Shown: positions 52,409 to 61,622, numbered from the stretch's first letter. The stretch: 64,000 nt of DNA from Subtercola boreus (GCF_003399625.1 NZ_NBXA01000003.1:62001-126000), one strand, 5' to 3'. Notes: generated by a model from the sequence alone, not told the origin. Numbers and translations are program-made.

Positions 52409-52414
52409 ACCCTA
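52409..52414 (-). promoter_or_regulatory. -10 box of the leaderless molybdopterin oxidoreductase gene
   Basis: TAGGGT on the minus strand, 6 bases before ATG 52402. This supports that ATG over the in-frame TTG two codons upstream. Confidence 0.5.
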
Positions 52415-52432
52415 CGCCGCCTCTGCTTGGTG

Positions 52433-53710
52433 TCACCTGCGAGGCCGCTGGACAGCGGGGCGGGCGGAGCGCGCGAGGCCGAGGTACACCGCCAGCGCGA
52501 CCACGCTCACCGCCGCGAGGAGCGCCACCGCCCACGTCACCCCGAGAGCATCGAACACCGAGCCGAGCGCGAGGGGGCCCACCACAGCACCCGCATCGCC
52601 GACCGTGCGGAAGAGGCCGACCGCCCCGCCCACCCGCGACCGCGGCGTGACATCGGCGAGGATCACGCCCGGCACGAGACTTCCGACGCCCGAGAGCACC
52701 CCGGTCGCCACGATGAGCGCGCCGAAGAACCAGGGCGACTGCGCCAGCGGATAGAGGCAGATCGCGCCCGCCGCCAACAGGGTGGGAACGATGAGCAACC
52801 CGAGGCGCGCGCCCGCGTTCAGACGGCGGCCGACCCACGGGAGCAGGGCGAGCGACACCACGGTCGTCAGACCGTAGGCGATCCCGAGCGTGAGCGGCGT
52901 GAGCCCGCCCCGGTCATATGCCAGAAGAGGAATGAGCGACTGGTCGCCGCCGAACCGCACGAAGAAGATGCCGAAGGCGAGCACGCAGATGCCGACCAGC
53001 ACGCGCCGGCGAGCCCGGGCATCCATGCTGCCCGCGGGTGCGGATGCCGCACCGACCTCCGAGGCACCTCCCCCGGTGTCGGGGGTCTCTGCAGCGGCAT
53101 CGCGCACGAACTCCGACGACCAGAAAGCCGGGCTGGGGCGCACCAGCGCCCAGACGATCACCCCGATCAGCGGGATCGCCGCCACCACGAAGACGAGCGG
53201 AAGCGTGCCGAACGTCAGTACGACGCCGCCGAGCACCGGACCCACCGCCGCTCCCGCCAGTTGCACGGCCTGTACGGTCGACAGGATCGAGCCCCGGTTC
53301 GCGGGCGTGGTGCGCTGGGTGAGCACCGCGAGCCCCACCGTGACGGCCGCGCCGCCCAGGATGCCCGCCAGGAACCGTGCCGCGATGAGCAGCACGACGT
53401 TGTCGATGAAGCCGGTGACGAGGGTGAGCAGGGCGAGGGCTCCGGTGGCGCCCAACAGCAGAGTCCGGGCGGGCACGCGCTTCAGGAGGAGCCCGGCGGG
53501 CACATTCACGAGCAGCCGCCCGAGCCCGAACGACGACACGATCAGCCCCAGGATGACCGCCGAGGCACCGAACTGCTGGGCGTACTGCGGCAGCGCCGGC
53601 ACCAGCGCACCCCACGTCATCTGGGAGGTGCCGACCAGCGCGCAGACGAGAATGACCTGCTCCCAGGGCACCTCGAGGCCCGCCGGCGGTTTCCGGGAGG
53701 TATCGGTCAC
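52433..53710 (-). CDS. MFS transporter of the Rut-like operon
   Basis: A 425-residue protein with twelve helices. Motif A-like sequences FGLGRLLVNVPAGLLLKRVPAR and LLPWVGRRLNAGARL mark both halves. A central loop of about 40 Ala/Gly/Pro-rich residues separates them. It starts at GTG 53710, overlapping the stop of the upstream monooxygenase by GTGA, so it is the last gene of a seven-gene operon. It may export a breakdown product or take up an alternative substrate. Confidence 0.9.
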   Translation of the reverse strand: MTDTSRKPPAGLEVPWEQVILVCALVGTSQMTWGALVPALPQYAQQFGASAVILGLIVSSFGLGRLLVNVPAGLLLKRVPARTLLLGATGALALLTLVTGFIDNVVLLIAARFLAGILGGAAVTVGLAVLTQRTTPANRGSILSTVQAVQLAGAAVGPVLGGVVLTFGTLPLVFVVAAIPLIGVIVWALVRPSPAFWSSEFVRDAAAETPDTGGGASEVGAASAPAGSMDARARRRVLVGICVLAFGIFFVRFGGDQSLIPLLAYDRGGLTPLTLGIAYGLTTVVSLALLPWVGRRLNAGARLGLLIVPTLLAAGAICLYPLAQSPWFFGALIVATGVLSGVGSLVPGVILADVTPRSRVGGAVGLFRTVGDAGAVVGPLALGSVFDALGVTWAVALLAAVSVVALAVYLGLARSARPAVQRPRR

Positions 53711-55038
53711 GCGAGCAGGTTCTCGCGGAGGGTCCCGCCGGGGTAGGCGGGCCCGACCGCACCACGCCGGCGGAGTTCCGGCGCCAGCAACTCCACTACG
53801 TCGGCGAGCGACGACGGGGTCGAGAGCGGGTTCGCGATCATGAATCCCCCGCGGGATCCTGTCGCCTCGAAGTTCTCCTCCAGAGCGTCGGCAACCGAGG
53901 CGGCCGTGCCGGCGTAGGTCTGGTCGTACCCGGTGGCGTAGCGCCAGCCCCGCTCGAAGAATTCGTCGCGCGACATCCGTGCGTCTTCGCCCACTTCGTC
54001 GATGACGAGTTGCACGAACCCGGCCTGGGTTCCTTCGGCGAGCCGGATCTGCTCCGCGACATCCGACAGGGTGAACGAACGGGCGAGGGTCGAGAAGTCG
54101 AAACCGCTGTTGTAGGAGAGGTATGCGCCGACCGCCTCGTGGCTCCAGACGTCGAGCATGGCCTCCTTGCGGGCGGCGGCCTCGTCGGCGGTGCGACCGA
54201 GGATCACCTGCACCGCCCAGAGGATCCCCACGCGAGCGGGATCCCGGCGGGCAGCGGCGAGCGCGGCATCCAGAGCCGTGCGGTGCCGCTGCTGCGATGT
54301 GAGGTGCCCGCCGATGCCGAAGATGATGTCGGCGAACTGGGCGGAGGCCGCGATTCCGCGGGGCGACGAACCGGCCTGCACGACAACGGGATGTCCCTGC
54401 GGGCTCGGCACCGAGTTGAGCGGCCCCTGCACCGCGAAGTGCGCTCCGCGGTGGTCGATCCGGTGCACACCGGCAGGGTCGCCGAAGACTCCGGTGGAAC
54501 GGTCTGCGACGATCGCCGAGGGGTCCACCGAGTCCCAGAGGGCGGCGCAGACCGCCATGAACTCCTCCATGCGGTCATAGCGTTCGCCGTGCGGCGGCAG
54601 CATGTCGAAACCGTAGTTGCGCGCATCCGAGACCCGGGTCGACCCGACCACGTTGAACGCGATGCGCCCGCCGGTCACGTGGTCGAGCGAGTTGAGCAGC
54701 CGGGCCACGTAGTAGGGGTGCATGAACGTCGAGGAATATGTCAGCCCGAAACCGACGTGCGAGGTCACCTGCGCCATGGCGGCGATGTACGGGCTCATGT
54801 CCTGCCTCGGCCACTGGATGCCCCACTTCACGGCCGCGTCGAGAGAACCCTGCCAGGTGTCAGGAATACTCGTTCCGTCGCCGAAGAAGAGCATGTCGAT
54901 GCCGCCGCGCTCCGCAAGAACGGCGAGCTCCTGGAACATGCGCACATCGGGATATGTCCGGCCCTCCCACGACCCGGGGCTCGCCCACTTGCCCTCGGTG
55001 TGCGTGAAGGAGAGGTCGAATGCGAGGTGCATGGTCAT
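53707..55038 (-). CDS. NtaA/DmoA-type FMN-dependent monooxygenase
   Basis: A 443-residue luciferase-superfamily enzyme. LAFDLSFTHTEGKWASPGSWEGRTYPDVRMFQELA, VGFGLTYSSTFMHPYYVARLLNSLDHVTGGRIAFNVVGST and HGERYDRMEEFMAVCAALWDS follow the NtaA/SnaA/DmoA pattern. These proteins oxidise C-N or C-S compounds with FMNH2 from a separate reductase. The start is ATG 55038, overlapping the RutB-like stop by ATGA. No flavin reductase gene lies in the operon. Being next to RutA- and RutB-like genes, it may act on a related heterocycle or side chain. Confidence 0.88.
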   Translation of the reverse strand: MTMHLAFDLSFTHTEGKWASPGSWEGRTYPDVRMFQELAVLAERGGIDMLFFGDGTSIPDTWQGSLDAAVKWGIQWPRQDMSPYIAAMAQVTSHVGFGLTYSSTFMHPYYVARLLNSLDHVTGGRIAFNVVGSTRVSDARNYGFDMLPPHGERYDRMEEFMAVCAALWDSVDPSAIVADRSTGVFGDPAGVHRIDHRGAHFAVQGPLNSVPSPQGHPVVVQAGSSPRGIAASAQFADIIFGIGGHLTSQQRHRTALDAALAAARRDPARVGILWAVQVILGRTADEAAARKEAMLDVWSHEAVGAYLSYNSGFDFSTLARSFTLSDVAEQIRLAEGTQAGFVQLVIDEVGEDARMSRDEFFERGWRYATGYDQTYAGTAASVADALEENFEATGSRGGFMIANPLSTPSSLADVVELLAPELRRRGAVGPAYPGGTLRENLLA

Positions 55039-55733
55039 GAGGCGAGCCTCCAGAGCGCGACCACGTCGGCCGAGGTCACGACGACCCCGCTGTTCAGCGC
55101 CACATTCGCCAGCGAGTTCGCCTGGAGCTCGGCGTCGTAGGACGCCGTCGCGTCGGCGGGCACGAGCACCGGCCAGCCGGCCTGGAACGCGTCGCGGGCC
55201 GTCGCGTCGACGCAGCAGTCGATCGTGAGGCCCACGATACTCACCCAGTCGATGCCCCGCTCGCGGAGTTCGGCCTCGAGCGTCGTGCCGAAGAACCCGC
55301 TGTAGCCGCGCTTCGTCACGACGAGCTCGCCCTCGGCGGGCGCCATTCCGAACCACTCCGCCCCGGGGGTGCCGAGCACACACGGCTCGTCGGCTGCCGG
55401 CCAGGGCTGGTCGGCCGGGATGTCGCGGAGCCACAGTGACGACTTCCACGGCCTGTCGGCGGTCTGTCCGAGCTGGATCCACACCACCGGAGTGCCGAGT
55501 GCGCGGGCATCCTCGACGAGCGCGGCCACGGAGGCGACCGTCTGCGCGATGACGGGCAGACGGTCGGCGTCGACCCAGGGCAGATAGTCGGGGTCGGCGA
55601 AGGAGCGCTGCACATCGACCACGAGCAACGCTCCGGTCTGGCCCGGCCTGGTGAGCGCCGCGAGCTGTCGCTCGCGAAGACCCGCGTTCGGCTGGTCGGC
55701 GCCGTGCAGGTCGCCACCAGCCGTCTCGTTCAC
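55035..55733 (-). CDS. Isochorismatase-family hydrolase, RutB-like
   Basis: A 232-residue cysteine hydrolase. Asp40 (LLVVDVQRSF), Lys141 (VVTKRGYSGFFGTTL) and Cys174 (LTIDCCVDATARDAF) form the expected triad. KRGYSGFF.T.L followed by RERGID resembles RutB, the ureidoacrylate amidohydrolase of uracil breakdown. It starts at GTG 55733, sharing GTGA with the stop of the RutA-like gene. In the Rut pathway RutB acts directly after RutA, which matches the order here. Confidence 0.85.
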   Translation of the reverse strand: MNETAGGDLHGADQPNAGLRERQLAALTRPGQTGALLVVDVQRSFADPDYLPWVDADRLPVIAQTVASVAALVEDARALGTPVVWIQLGQTADRPWKSSLWLRDIPADQPWPAADEPCVLGTPGAEWFGMAPAEGELVVTKRGYSGFFGTTLEAELRERGIDWVSIVGLTIDCCVDATARDAFQAGWPVLVPADATASYDAELQANSLANVALNSGVVVTSADVVALWRLAS

Positions 55734-56866
55734 AGCGACATCCGCTCGTCGAACGAGGCGAGGAGCCCGGAGGTGTCAGCCCCTGCAGTCGAGGCGGCCC
55801 CGGCCTGGCCGGCGCCCGACCGATCCCCGCGGAGTTTCGGCATGACCTGTTCACCGAACGGCGGCAGGTCGTCGTGGTACTCGGGGAAGACGATCATCAG
55901 CCCGTCGATGTCCGACGTCTCCATCAGCTCGTCGATGCGCTCGTGAATCGTCTCGGGCGATCCCGTCACCACGGCCGTCTGGAACGCCTCGAACTCCGGC
56001 CTGTCGGCGCTCATCGACATCGCCTTGTCAAGCGGAAGGCCCCACGAGAGCTTCATGTTCACAATCGCCTCGGTGTCGACCCCGCGGCCGTACTCGCGGA
56101 AGCGGGCCTCGGCCCGGGCATCCGTCTCGTCCATCACGACCGTGAGCATCGAATAGGTCTTGATCTCGCGACCCTGGGCGGCCGCCAGCTCCTTCACCTC
56201 GAGGCTGTTCTCGCGGAGGCCCGGCATGTCGGCGGCCGTCAGGAACGACCCGTCGACCCGCTTCGACTGGAAGTCGAGCCCCCGCGGGGAGCGCCCGGCG
56301 CTGATGAGCGTCGGATGCACGGTCGGGTGCGGCCGCGACTCGCAGTCGTCGAGCGTGAAGAACTCGCCGTGGTGGGTCACCGAGTCCTCGGCCCAGAGCC
56401 GCTCGATCACCTCGACCCACTCCTCGGTGTAGCGATAGCGGGTGTCGTGGTCGAAGTCGCTCCGCCACTGGCCCATCTGCTCGAACTCCCGGGCGTAGGC
56501 CCCGACGACGATGTTCAGTCCTGATCGCCCGTTGCTGATCTGGTCGAGCGTGGTGAACATCTTCGCAGCGACCGCGGGGTGGATGATGTTGGTGTGCACG
56601 GTGGCCCAGATCTTCACCCGGGTGGTCGCCTCGGCGAGCGCCGCCATCAGCGTGATCGACTCGAGCGTCTGGCCCCAGTGGTCGGTCGTGCCGCCGTAGC
56701 CACGCCATTTCGCCATCGACATGATGAAGTCGAAGTCGTTCTGCTCGGCCAGCACGGCCGCCTTGCGGTTGTAGTCGTAGGTGGCCTGGGGGTGGGGCGC
56801 CGTGGTCGACATCACCCACCCCCCGTTGCCGATCGGCAGGAAGATGCCGTATTCGCGCTGTTTCAC
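55730..56866 (-). CDS. RutA-like pyrimidine monooxygenase
   Basis: A 378-residue FMN-dependent enzyme. GIFLPIGNGGWVMSTTAPHPQATYDYNRKAAVLAEQNDFDFIMSMAKWRGYGG and LNIVVGAYAREFEQMGQW align by pattern with RutA, which opens the uracil ring between N3 and C4. Differences from RutA near the C-terminus mean another pyrimidine-like ring is possible. The start is ATG 56866; the gap to the binding-protein gene is 21 bases. The electron donor must come from elsewhere, as no rutF is present. Tail residues are Gly/Ala-rich. Confidence 0.85.
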   Translation of the reverse strand: MKQREYGIFLPIGNGGWVMSTTAPHPQATYDYNRKAAVLAEQNDFDFIMSMAKWRGYGGTTDHWGQTLESITLMAALAEATTRVKIWATVHTNIIHPAVAAKMFTTLDQISNGRSGLNIVVGAYAREFEQMGQWRSDFDHDTRYRYTEEWVEVIERLWAEDSVTHHGEFFTLDDCESRPHPTVHPTLISAGRSPRGLDFQSKRVDGSFLTAADMPGLRENSLEVKELAAAQGREIKTYSMLTVVMDETDARAEARFREYGRGVDTEAIVNMKLSWGLPLDKAMSMSADRPEFEAFQTAVVTGSPETIHERIDELMETSDIDGLMIVFPEYHDDLPPFGEQVMPKLRGDRSGAGQAGAASTAGADTSGLLASFDERMSL

Positions 56867-56887
56867 GGGTGGAACTCCTCAGTTCGG

Positions 56888-57994
56888 TTACGGGGCCGGC
56901 CAGATGAGCTCGGTGCCGTTGTAGATGGCCGACACGATCGACGGGTCGGTGAAGGCCGAGACATCCGGAGCCGCCGTGAGCTGCTTGCTGTCGACGAGGA
57001 ACGAGATCTCCTTGGCCATCAGGTCGGTGTTCAGCGAGCCGAGCGGCGTGCCGGCCGGCTGCGACGACGTGACAAGACCGGTCTCGGTCTTCCACACCTC
57101 CACGTTGTGGTCGACGTCGTAGCTCGCGCCACCGCCGGCGAGGGCGGCTGCGTAGCCGACGCACTCCGCGGCGTTCGTCTCGCAGTAGGTGTAGGCGTGG
57201 AACGCCGCGCGCAGGAAGTCCTCGGTCGTCGCCGTGTTGGCGGTGACGAACGCCGGGTTGGCGACGACGGTTCCGAACGTGCCCGGGATGCCGTAGTCCT
57301 CCGGGTTCCAGAGCTTCACATCGTCCCCGGCGGCCTTCAGTGTGAGCGGCTCATTCGACTTGTAGCCGGTGAGCGACTGCACCTGGCCACGCGGCAGGAT
57401 GGTCGGGTCGTAGCCCACCACGACCTGGGTGATCTTCGAGACATCCACGCCGTTCGCGACGAGCATCGCGTTGATCTCGGGCGGCAGCTGGCCCTTCTGG
57501 CCGAGCGTCGTGCCTTCGAGCTGCTTGAGGTCGGTGATGTCGGTACCGGTCATCAGGGTCGTGATCGGAACCTGCCCGTAGGTCGCGATCGCTGTCACGT
57601 CCACCCCGTTCGACTGGGCGAGCAGCAGGTCGGAGTCACCTCCGAGGTCGGTGACCGTCGCCGTGCCAGCGGCCACGAGCTGGGCATTGCCGGCCGTGTC
57701 ACCCGTGCCGGGCTGGATCTGCACGTCGAGGCAGAGTGCATCGAAGTAGCCGAGCTCCTTCGCCGCGAGGATGTCGAGGATCGACGCCGACGCCTGGTAC
57801 TGGAAGCCCGTGATGTAGGTGATCGTGCCGGCGGCCTTGTTCGAGGCGCAGCGGTCTGCGGAGATGGCGCTGGCTGCCGACGCGGCGGGCGTCGAGGTGG
57901 AGATGCCGGAGTTCGAGCATCCGGCGAGCGCAAGCGCGGCAGCGGTCGCGACGGCGGCGAGGGTGATGAGGCGGGAGGTACGTCGGGTGGGCAT
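56888..57994 (-). CDS. ABC transporter substrate-binding lipoprotein (NMT1/THI5-like)
   Basis: A 368-residue secreted lipoprotein. The signal LITLAAVATAAALALAGC ends in a lipobox (LAGC). The mature part (ITYITGFQYQASASILDILAAKELGYFDALCLDVQIQPGTGDTAGNAQLVAAGTATVTDLGGDSDLLLA) fits the NMT1/THI5 fold used for thiamine-pyrimidine, riboflavin, sulfonate and similar ligands. Cys-containing YTYCETNAAECVGYAA is distinctive. The start is ATG 57994, with AGGAG 7 bases upstream. It presumably captures the ring compound broken down by the next genes. Confidence 0.88.
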   Translation of the reverse strand: MPTRRTSRLITLAAVATAAALALAGCSNSGISTSTPAASAASAISADRCASNKAAGTITYITGFQYQASASILDILAAKELGYFDALCLDVQIQPGTGDTAGNAQLVAAGTATVTDLGGDSDLLLAQSNGVDVTAIATYGQVPITTLMTGTDITDLKQLEGTTLGQKGQLPPEINAMLVANGVDVSKITQVVVGYDPTILPRGQVQSLTGYKSNEPLTLKAAGDDVKLWNPEDYGIPGTFGTVVANPAFVTANTATTEDFLRAAFHAYTYCETNAAECVGYAAALAGGGASYDVDHNVEVWKTETGLVTSSQPAGTPLGSLNTDLMAKEISFLVDSKQLTAAPDVSAFTDPSIVSAIYNGTELIWPAP

Positions 57995-58098
57995 ATCTGA
58001 CTCCTGATTCGGGGAAGGGGCAGAGAAACGGGTGCTGTGGTGCGGGTGGAAAGGAGAGGGAGAAGGAAGGGGCGAAGGAGGGCGGTGCGCGCGAGCGC
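57995..58098. other. Intergenic polypurine tract between permease and binding-protein genes
   Basis: The 104-base gap holds a purine-rich stretch on the plus strand (about 58048-58084), so the transcript is pyrimidine-rich there. It is the largest gap in the operon. No hairpin was seen; it may allow a separate promoter or processing site for the binding protein, which is usually needed in excess. Confidence 0.4.
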
Positions 58099-59040
58099 TC
58101 AGCCGCGCTTCAGCAGCTGCGACTCGTGCCAGCGCAGAACCCGCTTCTCGAGCAGCGTCACGAGGAACAGCAGCACCGCACCCATGATCGCCAGGCACAG
58201 GATGGCCGCGTAGACCACCGCCAGCCGGGAGTTGGATGACGCCACGCTGATCACCGTGCCGAGCCCCTTCGCCGCGCCCGGGGCAGAGAACTCCGCCACC
58301 ACAGCGCCGACGATCGACAGCGGGAAGACCACCTTCAACGCCGCGAACACATACGGCAGGCTCGATGGGAGCCGGAGGCGTGTCAGCACCTCCAGCCGCG
58401 AGGCCCTGAGCGTGGCGAACACCTGCAGGATCGGCGGCGACACCGAGTTGAGCCCCGTGATCACGTTCATCAGGATCGGGAAGAACGTGATGAGCGCCGT
58501 GACGATGAGCTTCGGTGCCGGCCCGAATCCGAACGCGACGACCAGCGCGGGGGCGATCGCCACCACCGGCGTGACGTTCAGCACGACGGCCAGCGGCATG
58601 ATCGCCCGTCGGAGGATCCCGGATTCCGTCACGATCACTGCCACGATGAACGCCGCCACAAACCCGATCACGAGGCCGATCAGGGCCTCCGACAGAGTGA
58701 TCCAGGCGTTCTCGAGGTAGAACGAGGGCTGCGTGATGATGGCCTGGCCGATCATCCCGAGCCGCGGCAGCAGGTACGTGTTGTTGATCGCAATGAGCTC
58801 CCACAGCACACCGGCCACGAGGAGCGCGACGACGACAGGCAGCCAGATCGTCGGGCGGAGGATCGACCGGCGCGGGTTCGACCGGCGGGGTGTCGACCGG
58901 CTGACGGATGTCGCGGCTGCCGCCGTTCCGGATGCGGTGGCCGCGGTGGCGATCGCGGTGTCGGTGGTGTCGAGAGGCAGCGCAGCATTTCTCGCGGCGT
59001 CGCTTCTCGCCGCATCGTTTCGTACAGCGTGGTTCGTCAT
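58099..59040 (-). CDS. ABC transporter permease
   Basis: A 313-residue BPD_transp_1-type protein. A long hydrophilic N-terminus (about 60 residues) precedes six helices. The cytoplasmic EAA-like loop is TLRASRLEVLTRLRLPSSLPYVFAALKV, contacting the ATPase. This layout is that of SsuC/TauC/ThiX importers. The start is ATG 59040, overlapping the ATPase stop by ATGA. Confidence 0.9.
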   Translation of the reverse strand: MTNHAVRNDAARSDAARNAALPLDTTDTAIATAATASGTAAAATSVSRSTPRRSNPRRSILRPTIWLPVVVALLVAGVLWELIAINNTYLLPRLGMIGQAIITQPSFYLENAWITLSEALIGLVIGFVAAFIVAVIVTESGILRRAIMPLAVVLNVTPVVAIAPALVVAFGFGPAPKLIVTALITFFPILMNVITGLNSVSPPILQVFATLRASRLEVLTRLRLPSSLPYVFAALKVVFPLSIVGAVVAEFSAPGAAKGLGTVISVASSNSRLAVVYAAILCLAIMGAVLLFLVTLLEKRVLRWHESQLLKRG

Positions 59041-59885
59041 CGGGCCACCGGCCCTGAAGCCCACGCGGTCTGGAGCTTGCCGCGGATGAGGTCCTCGTAC
59101 TCGTGCATGGCCGCCGACTCGAGTAGCCCCTGCCGGCGAGGTCGTGGCAGGTCGATGTCGACCACTGCTTCGATACGGCCGGGCCGGGCCGACATCACCA
59201 CCACCCTGTCGCTCAGCACGACAGCCTCGGAGACCGAATGCGTCACGAAGACGACGGTGGTGCGCATCTGCTCCCAGAGTTCGAGCAGCTGCAGCTGGAT
59301 CGCCTCGCGGGTGAACTCGTCGAGGGCCGAGAACGGTTCGTCCATCAGCAGCACGTCGGCCTGGATGGCGAAGGCCCGGGCGATCGCGACCCGCTGCTGC
59401 ATACCGCCGGACAGCTGGTGGGGCAGGCGGTCGAGCGCATCGCCGAGCCCGATCTTGGCCAGCAGGGCACGCGGATCGGCGGGGTCACGGTGAACGTGTC
59501 CGGGGAGAGTGCGCCGCAGCGCATCCGCCCGCCGGTTGACCTTCGACGGCAGCGTGACGTTGCCGACGACCGAGAGCCAGGGCAGCAGGGCCGGAACCTG
59601 CGGAACGAAACCGATCATCTTCGCAGCGCACGCCTGGTCGGGATCGGCCCCGAACACGGAGACATCGCCGGAGTCGGCCGTCTCGAGCCCCGCAATGAGG
59701 CGGAGCAGCGTCGACTTGCCGCAGCCCGACGGGCCGATGATGCTGACGAACTGGCCCCGGTCGACGGTGAGGTCGACGTGCGAGAGCGCCGTCACCTGAG
59801 CGGAGGAACCGGAACCGCCATAGATTTTGAGCGCGTCACTGACCACGATCTGGTCGGGTGAAGCATTCGCACGCGTTGTGCTCAC
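59037..59885 (-). CDS. ABC transporter ATP-binding protein
   Basis: A 282-residue ATPase with intact motifs: Walker A GPSGCGKST, signature LSGGMQQR, Walker B VLLMDEPFSALD and switch VTHSVSEA. It is typical of the SsuB/TauB/ThiZ group. The start is GTG 59885, with GGAGG 6 bases upstream. It is the first gene of the minus-strand operon. The operon promoter should lie in 59886-60145. ATPase, permease and binding protein together form a complete importer. Confidence 0.93.
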   Translation of the reverse strand: MSTTRANASPDQIVVSDALKIYGGSGSSAQVTALSHVDLTVDRGQFVSIIGPSGCGKSTLLRLIAGLETADSGDVSVFGADPDQACAAKMIGFVPQVPALLPWLSVVGNVTLPSKVNRRADALRRTLPGHVHRDPADPRALLAKIGLGDALDRLPHQLSGGMQQRVAIARAFAIQADVLLMDEPFSALDEFTREAIQLQLLELWEQMRTTVVFVTHSVSEAVVLSDRVVVMSARPGRIEAVVDIDLPRPRRQGLLESAAMHEYEDLIRGKLQTAWASGPVAR

Positions 59886-60145
59886 AGTGGGCCTCCGGCA
59901 TCGTGAAACAGCCTTGAGTCCATTAAAACGTGAATTCGGCCCATCTGGCCCTCCGGTGGTTTTCTCGTGGGTGCTGGCGCTCACGGACATCCTGTGCTGG
60001 CGGATGTTCGAAGCGGACTCGAGACGACGGGAGAGCGGGCGGAAGCGCAGGTCGACGGCCCGCGGGATCGTTGACATCCACGACACTAGGCGGGTCGTGT
60101 TTCGCGGAAGCCACCCATCGTGTTTCGGGCGTGTATCTTTTGGCC
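59886..60145. other. Divergent promoter region of the Rut-like operon and DUF4190 gene
   Basis: A 260-base region. It carries the plus-strand -10 TATCTT (60134-60139). On the minus strand an AT-richer stretch near 59910-59935 (TTTTAAT, TTCACG) could serve the operon. I saw no clear repressor palindrome and no gene. Confidence 0.4.
60134..60139 (+). promoter_or_regulatory. -10 box of the leaderless DUF4190 gene
   Basis: TATCTT, 6 bases before ATG 60146; no ribosome-binding site. Confidence 0.55.
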
Positions 60146-61033
60146 ATGAGCACCCTGCCACAGCCGTCGCAACCGGATCGCCCGAACCTCAACGCCCTCG
60201 CGATCCTCTCGCTCGTGAGCGCCTTCTTCCTCTCGCTGATGGCGGTGATCACCGGGCACGTCGCCCTCTCGCAGATCCGTCGCACAGGCGAGCGCGGTCG
60301 GGAGTTCGCCCTGGCCGGCCTCATCATCGGCTACATCGGCCTGCTCAGCGGCTTCGTCGTGACCGTTCTGACCATCGTGGCGATCGTGTTCGCCGCGGCA
60401 TCCGGAGCCTTCATCACCCACCGCAACGTGTTCACCACCCCTGGTCCGGATGCGCGGGGGCCCGGCAGCACGGCCGTTCCAGCGCCCACCGCCGCCCCCT
60501 ACGCACCAGCAGCCCCTGACGCACCGGATACGTCAAGCGACATCACCTTCGCCGCGGGCACCACCCTCCGCGCCGGGATCGTGCCGCACATCAGTGACGG
60601 ACTCCTCGGGGACAAGCTGTGGAAACTCACCACGCCCAAGGCCGACGGAACCTGGGTCTACTCCTCCACAGACGGGCGCTGCACGACGACGTTCCACGAG
60701 GGCGCCCTCGCCGCCGATCTCGACATCACGGCGGGCGACGACCTCGCCACCACCGACAGCTACCTCGCCGCCCTCACGTCGAGCTCGGCATCGGATGTCG
60801 CGGACTACGCCGACGACGACTACATCGCTCTCGGCCAGCCCGACGACAGCACCATCGTCGACACCCGCCGCCTCGCCGGGAACGACAGCAGCGGGCGCCC
60901 CCACGTGGCCGTCGCTCGCGCCTTCGCCGCGCTCGACCAGGGCGTCTCCATCAACATCGCCTGCGACACCAAATCGCAGGCCATCGACGCCTACGACCAC
61001 GTGCTCACCGCAACGGCGCTTCTCGTCAACTGA
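60146..61033 (+). CDS. DUF4190-domain membrane protein with exported C-terminal domain
   Basis: A 295-residue protein. Residues ~15-95 form the two-helix DUF4190 module (LNALAILSLVSAFFLSLMAVITGHVALSQIRRTGERGREFALAGLIIGYIGLLSGFVV), with the typical GHxALxQIRRTGExG loop. A Pro/Ala-rich linker leads to an extracellular domain (~135-295) with two Cys and many Asp. The start is ATG 60146, leaderless after TATCTT. Function is unknown; C-terminal domains of such proteins often bind ligands or partners at the surface. Confidence 0.85.
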   Translation: MSTLPQPSQPDRPNLNALAILSLVSAFFLSLMAVITGHVALSQIRRTGERGREFALAGLIIGYIGLLSGFVVTVLTIVAIVFAAASGAFITHRNVFTTPGPDARGPGSTAVPAPTAAPYAPAAPDAPDTSSDITFAAGTTLRAGIVPHISDGLLGDKLWKLTTPKADGTWVYSSTDGRCTTTFHEGALAADLDITAGDDLATTDSYLAALTSSSASDVADYADDDYIALGQPDDSTIVDTRRLAGNDSSGRPHVAVARAFAALDQGVSINIACDTKSQAIDAYDHVLTATALLVN

Positions 61034-61039
61034 CCCGGC

Positions 61040-61513
61040 TCAGGCCGCGTACGCAGCAGCCACGTCGAGGATCCACGTCACGCCGAAGCGATCGGTGAGC
61101 ATCCCGAAGCCGGGGCTCCAGGCCGGCGCCGCGAGCGACTCGACGACGGTGCCGCCGACCGAGAGTGCGGACCAGTAGCCCTGGACTTCCTCGAGGGTCT
61201 CGCCGCGCGCCGAGACGAAGAACGACTGGTCGGTCAGGGTCACACCGTTCTCGCGGTGCGTCGAGCCAGCCACACCGGCAGAGGCCGAACTAATACTGGC
61301 CTCCCCCGGCACGTCATATGCCATCACCCGGAACCCGTTCTCGCTCCCGACCTGGCCGAAGACGACATTCGAAGCGCCCGGGGCCCCTGCGGGCATCCCG
61401 AAGTCTCCATACGTCGCGATGACGAGCGGGCCGCCGAAGACGGACTGGTAGAACTCGAGTGCCGCCCGCGCCTCGCCGCGGAAGTTCAGGTGGGTCGTCG
61501 TCTGGATGCTCAT
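61040..61513 (-). CDS. VOC-family protein, PhnB/glyoxalase-like
   Basis: A 157-residue protein. QTTTHLNFRGEARAALEFYQSVFGGPLVIATYGDFG is the PhnB-type start (3-demethylubiquinone-9-methyltransferase-like fold). FRVMAYDVPG and GMLTDRFGVTWILDV complete the module, but metal ligands are uncertain. The start is ATG 61513, with AAGGAG upstream. It is divergent from a WYL regulator, a common pairing that suggests control by it. Confidence 0.9.
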   Translation of the reverse strand: MSIQTTTHLNFRGEARAALEFYQSVFGGPLVIATYGDFGMPAGAPGASNVVFGQVGSENGFRVMAYDVPGEASISSASAGVAGSTHRENGVTLTDQSFFVSARGETLEEVQGYWSALSVGGTVVESLAAPAWSPGFGMLTDRFGVTWILDVAAAYAA

Positions 61514-61616
61514 GGTTTCTCCTTGTTCGAAAGGTTCTGCTCGAAGGTGCCGGGTGTCTCCCCGACAACATCGACTCTCCCAGCCGTCTAGGACAGTTTC
61601 GGTCCTCCACTCGAAC

Positions 61617-61622
61617 TACCCT
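61617..61622 (+). promoter_or_regulatory. -10 box of the leaderless WYL regulator gene
   Basis: TACCCT, 6 bases before ATG 61629. Confidence 0.5.
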
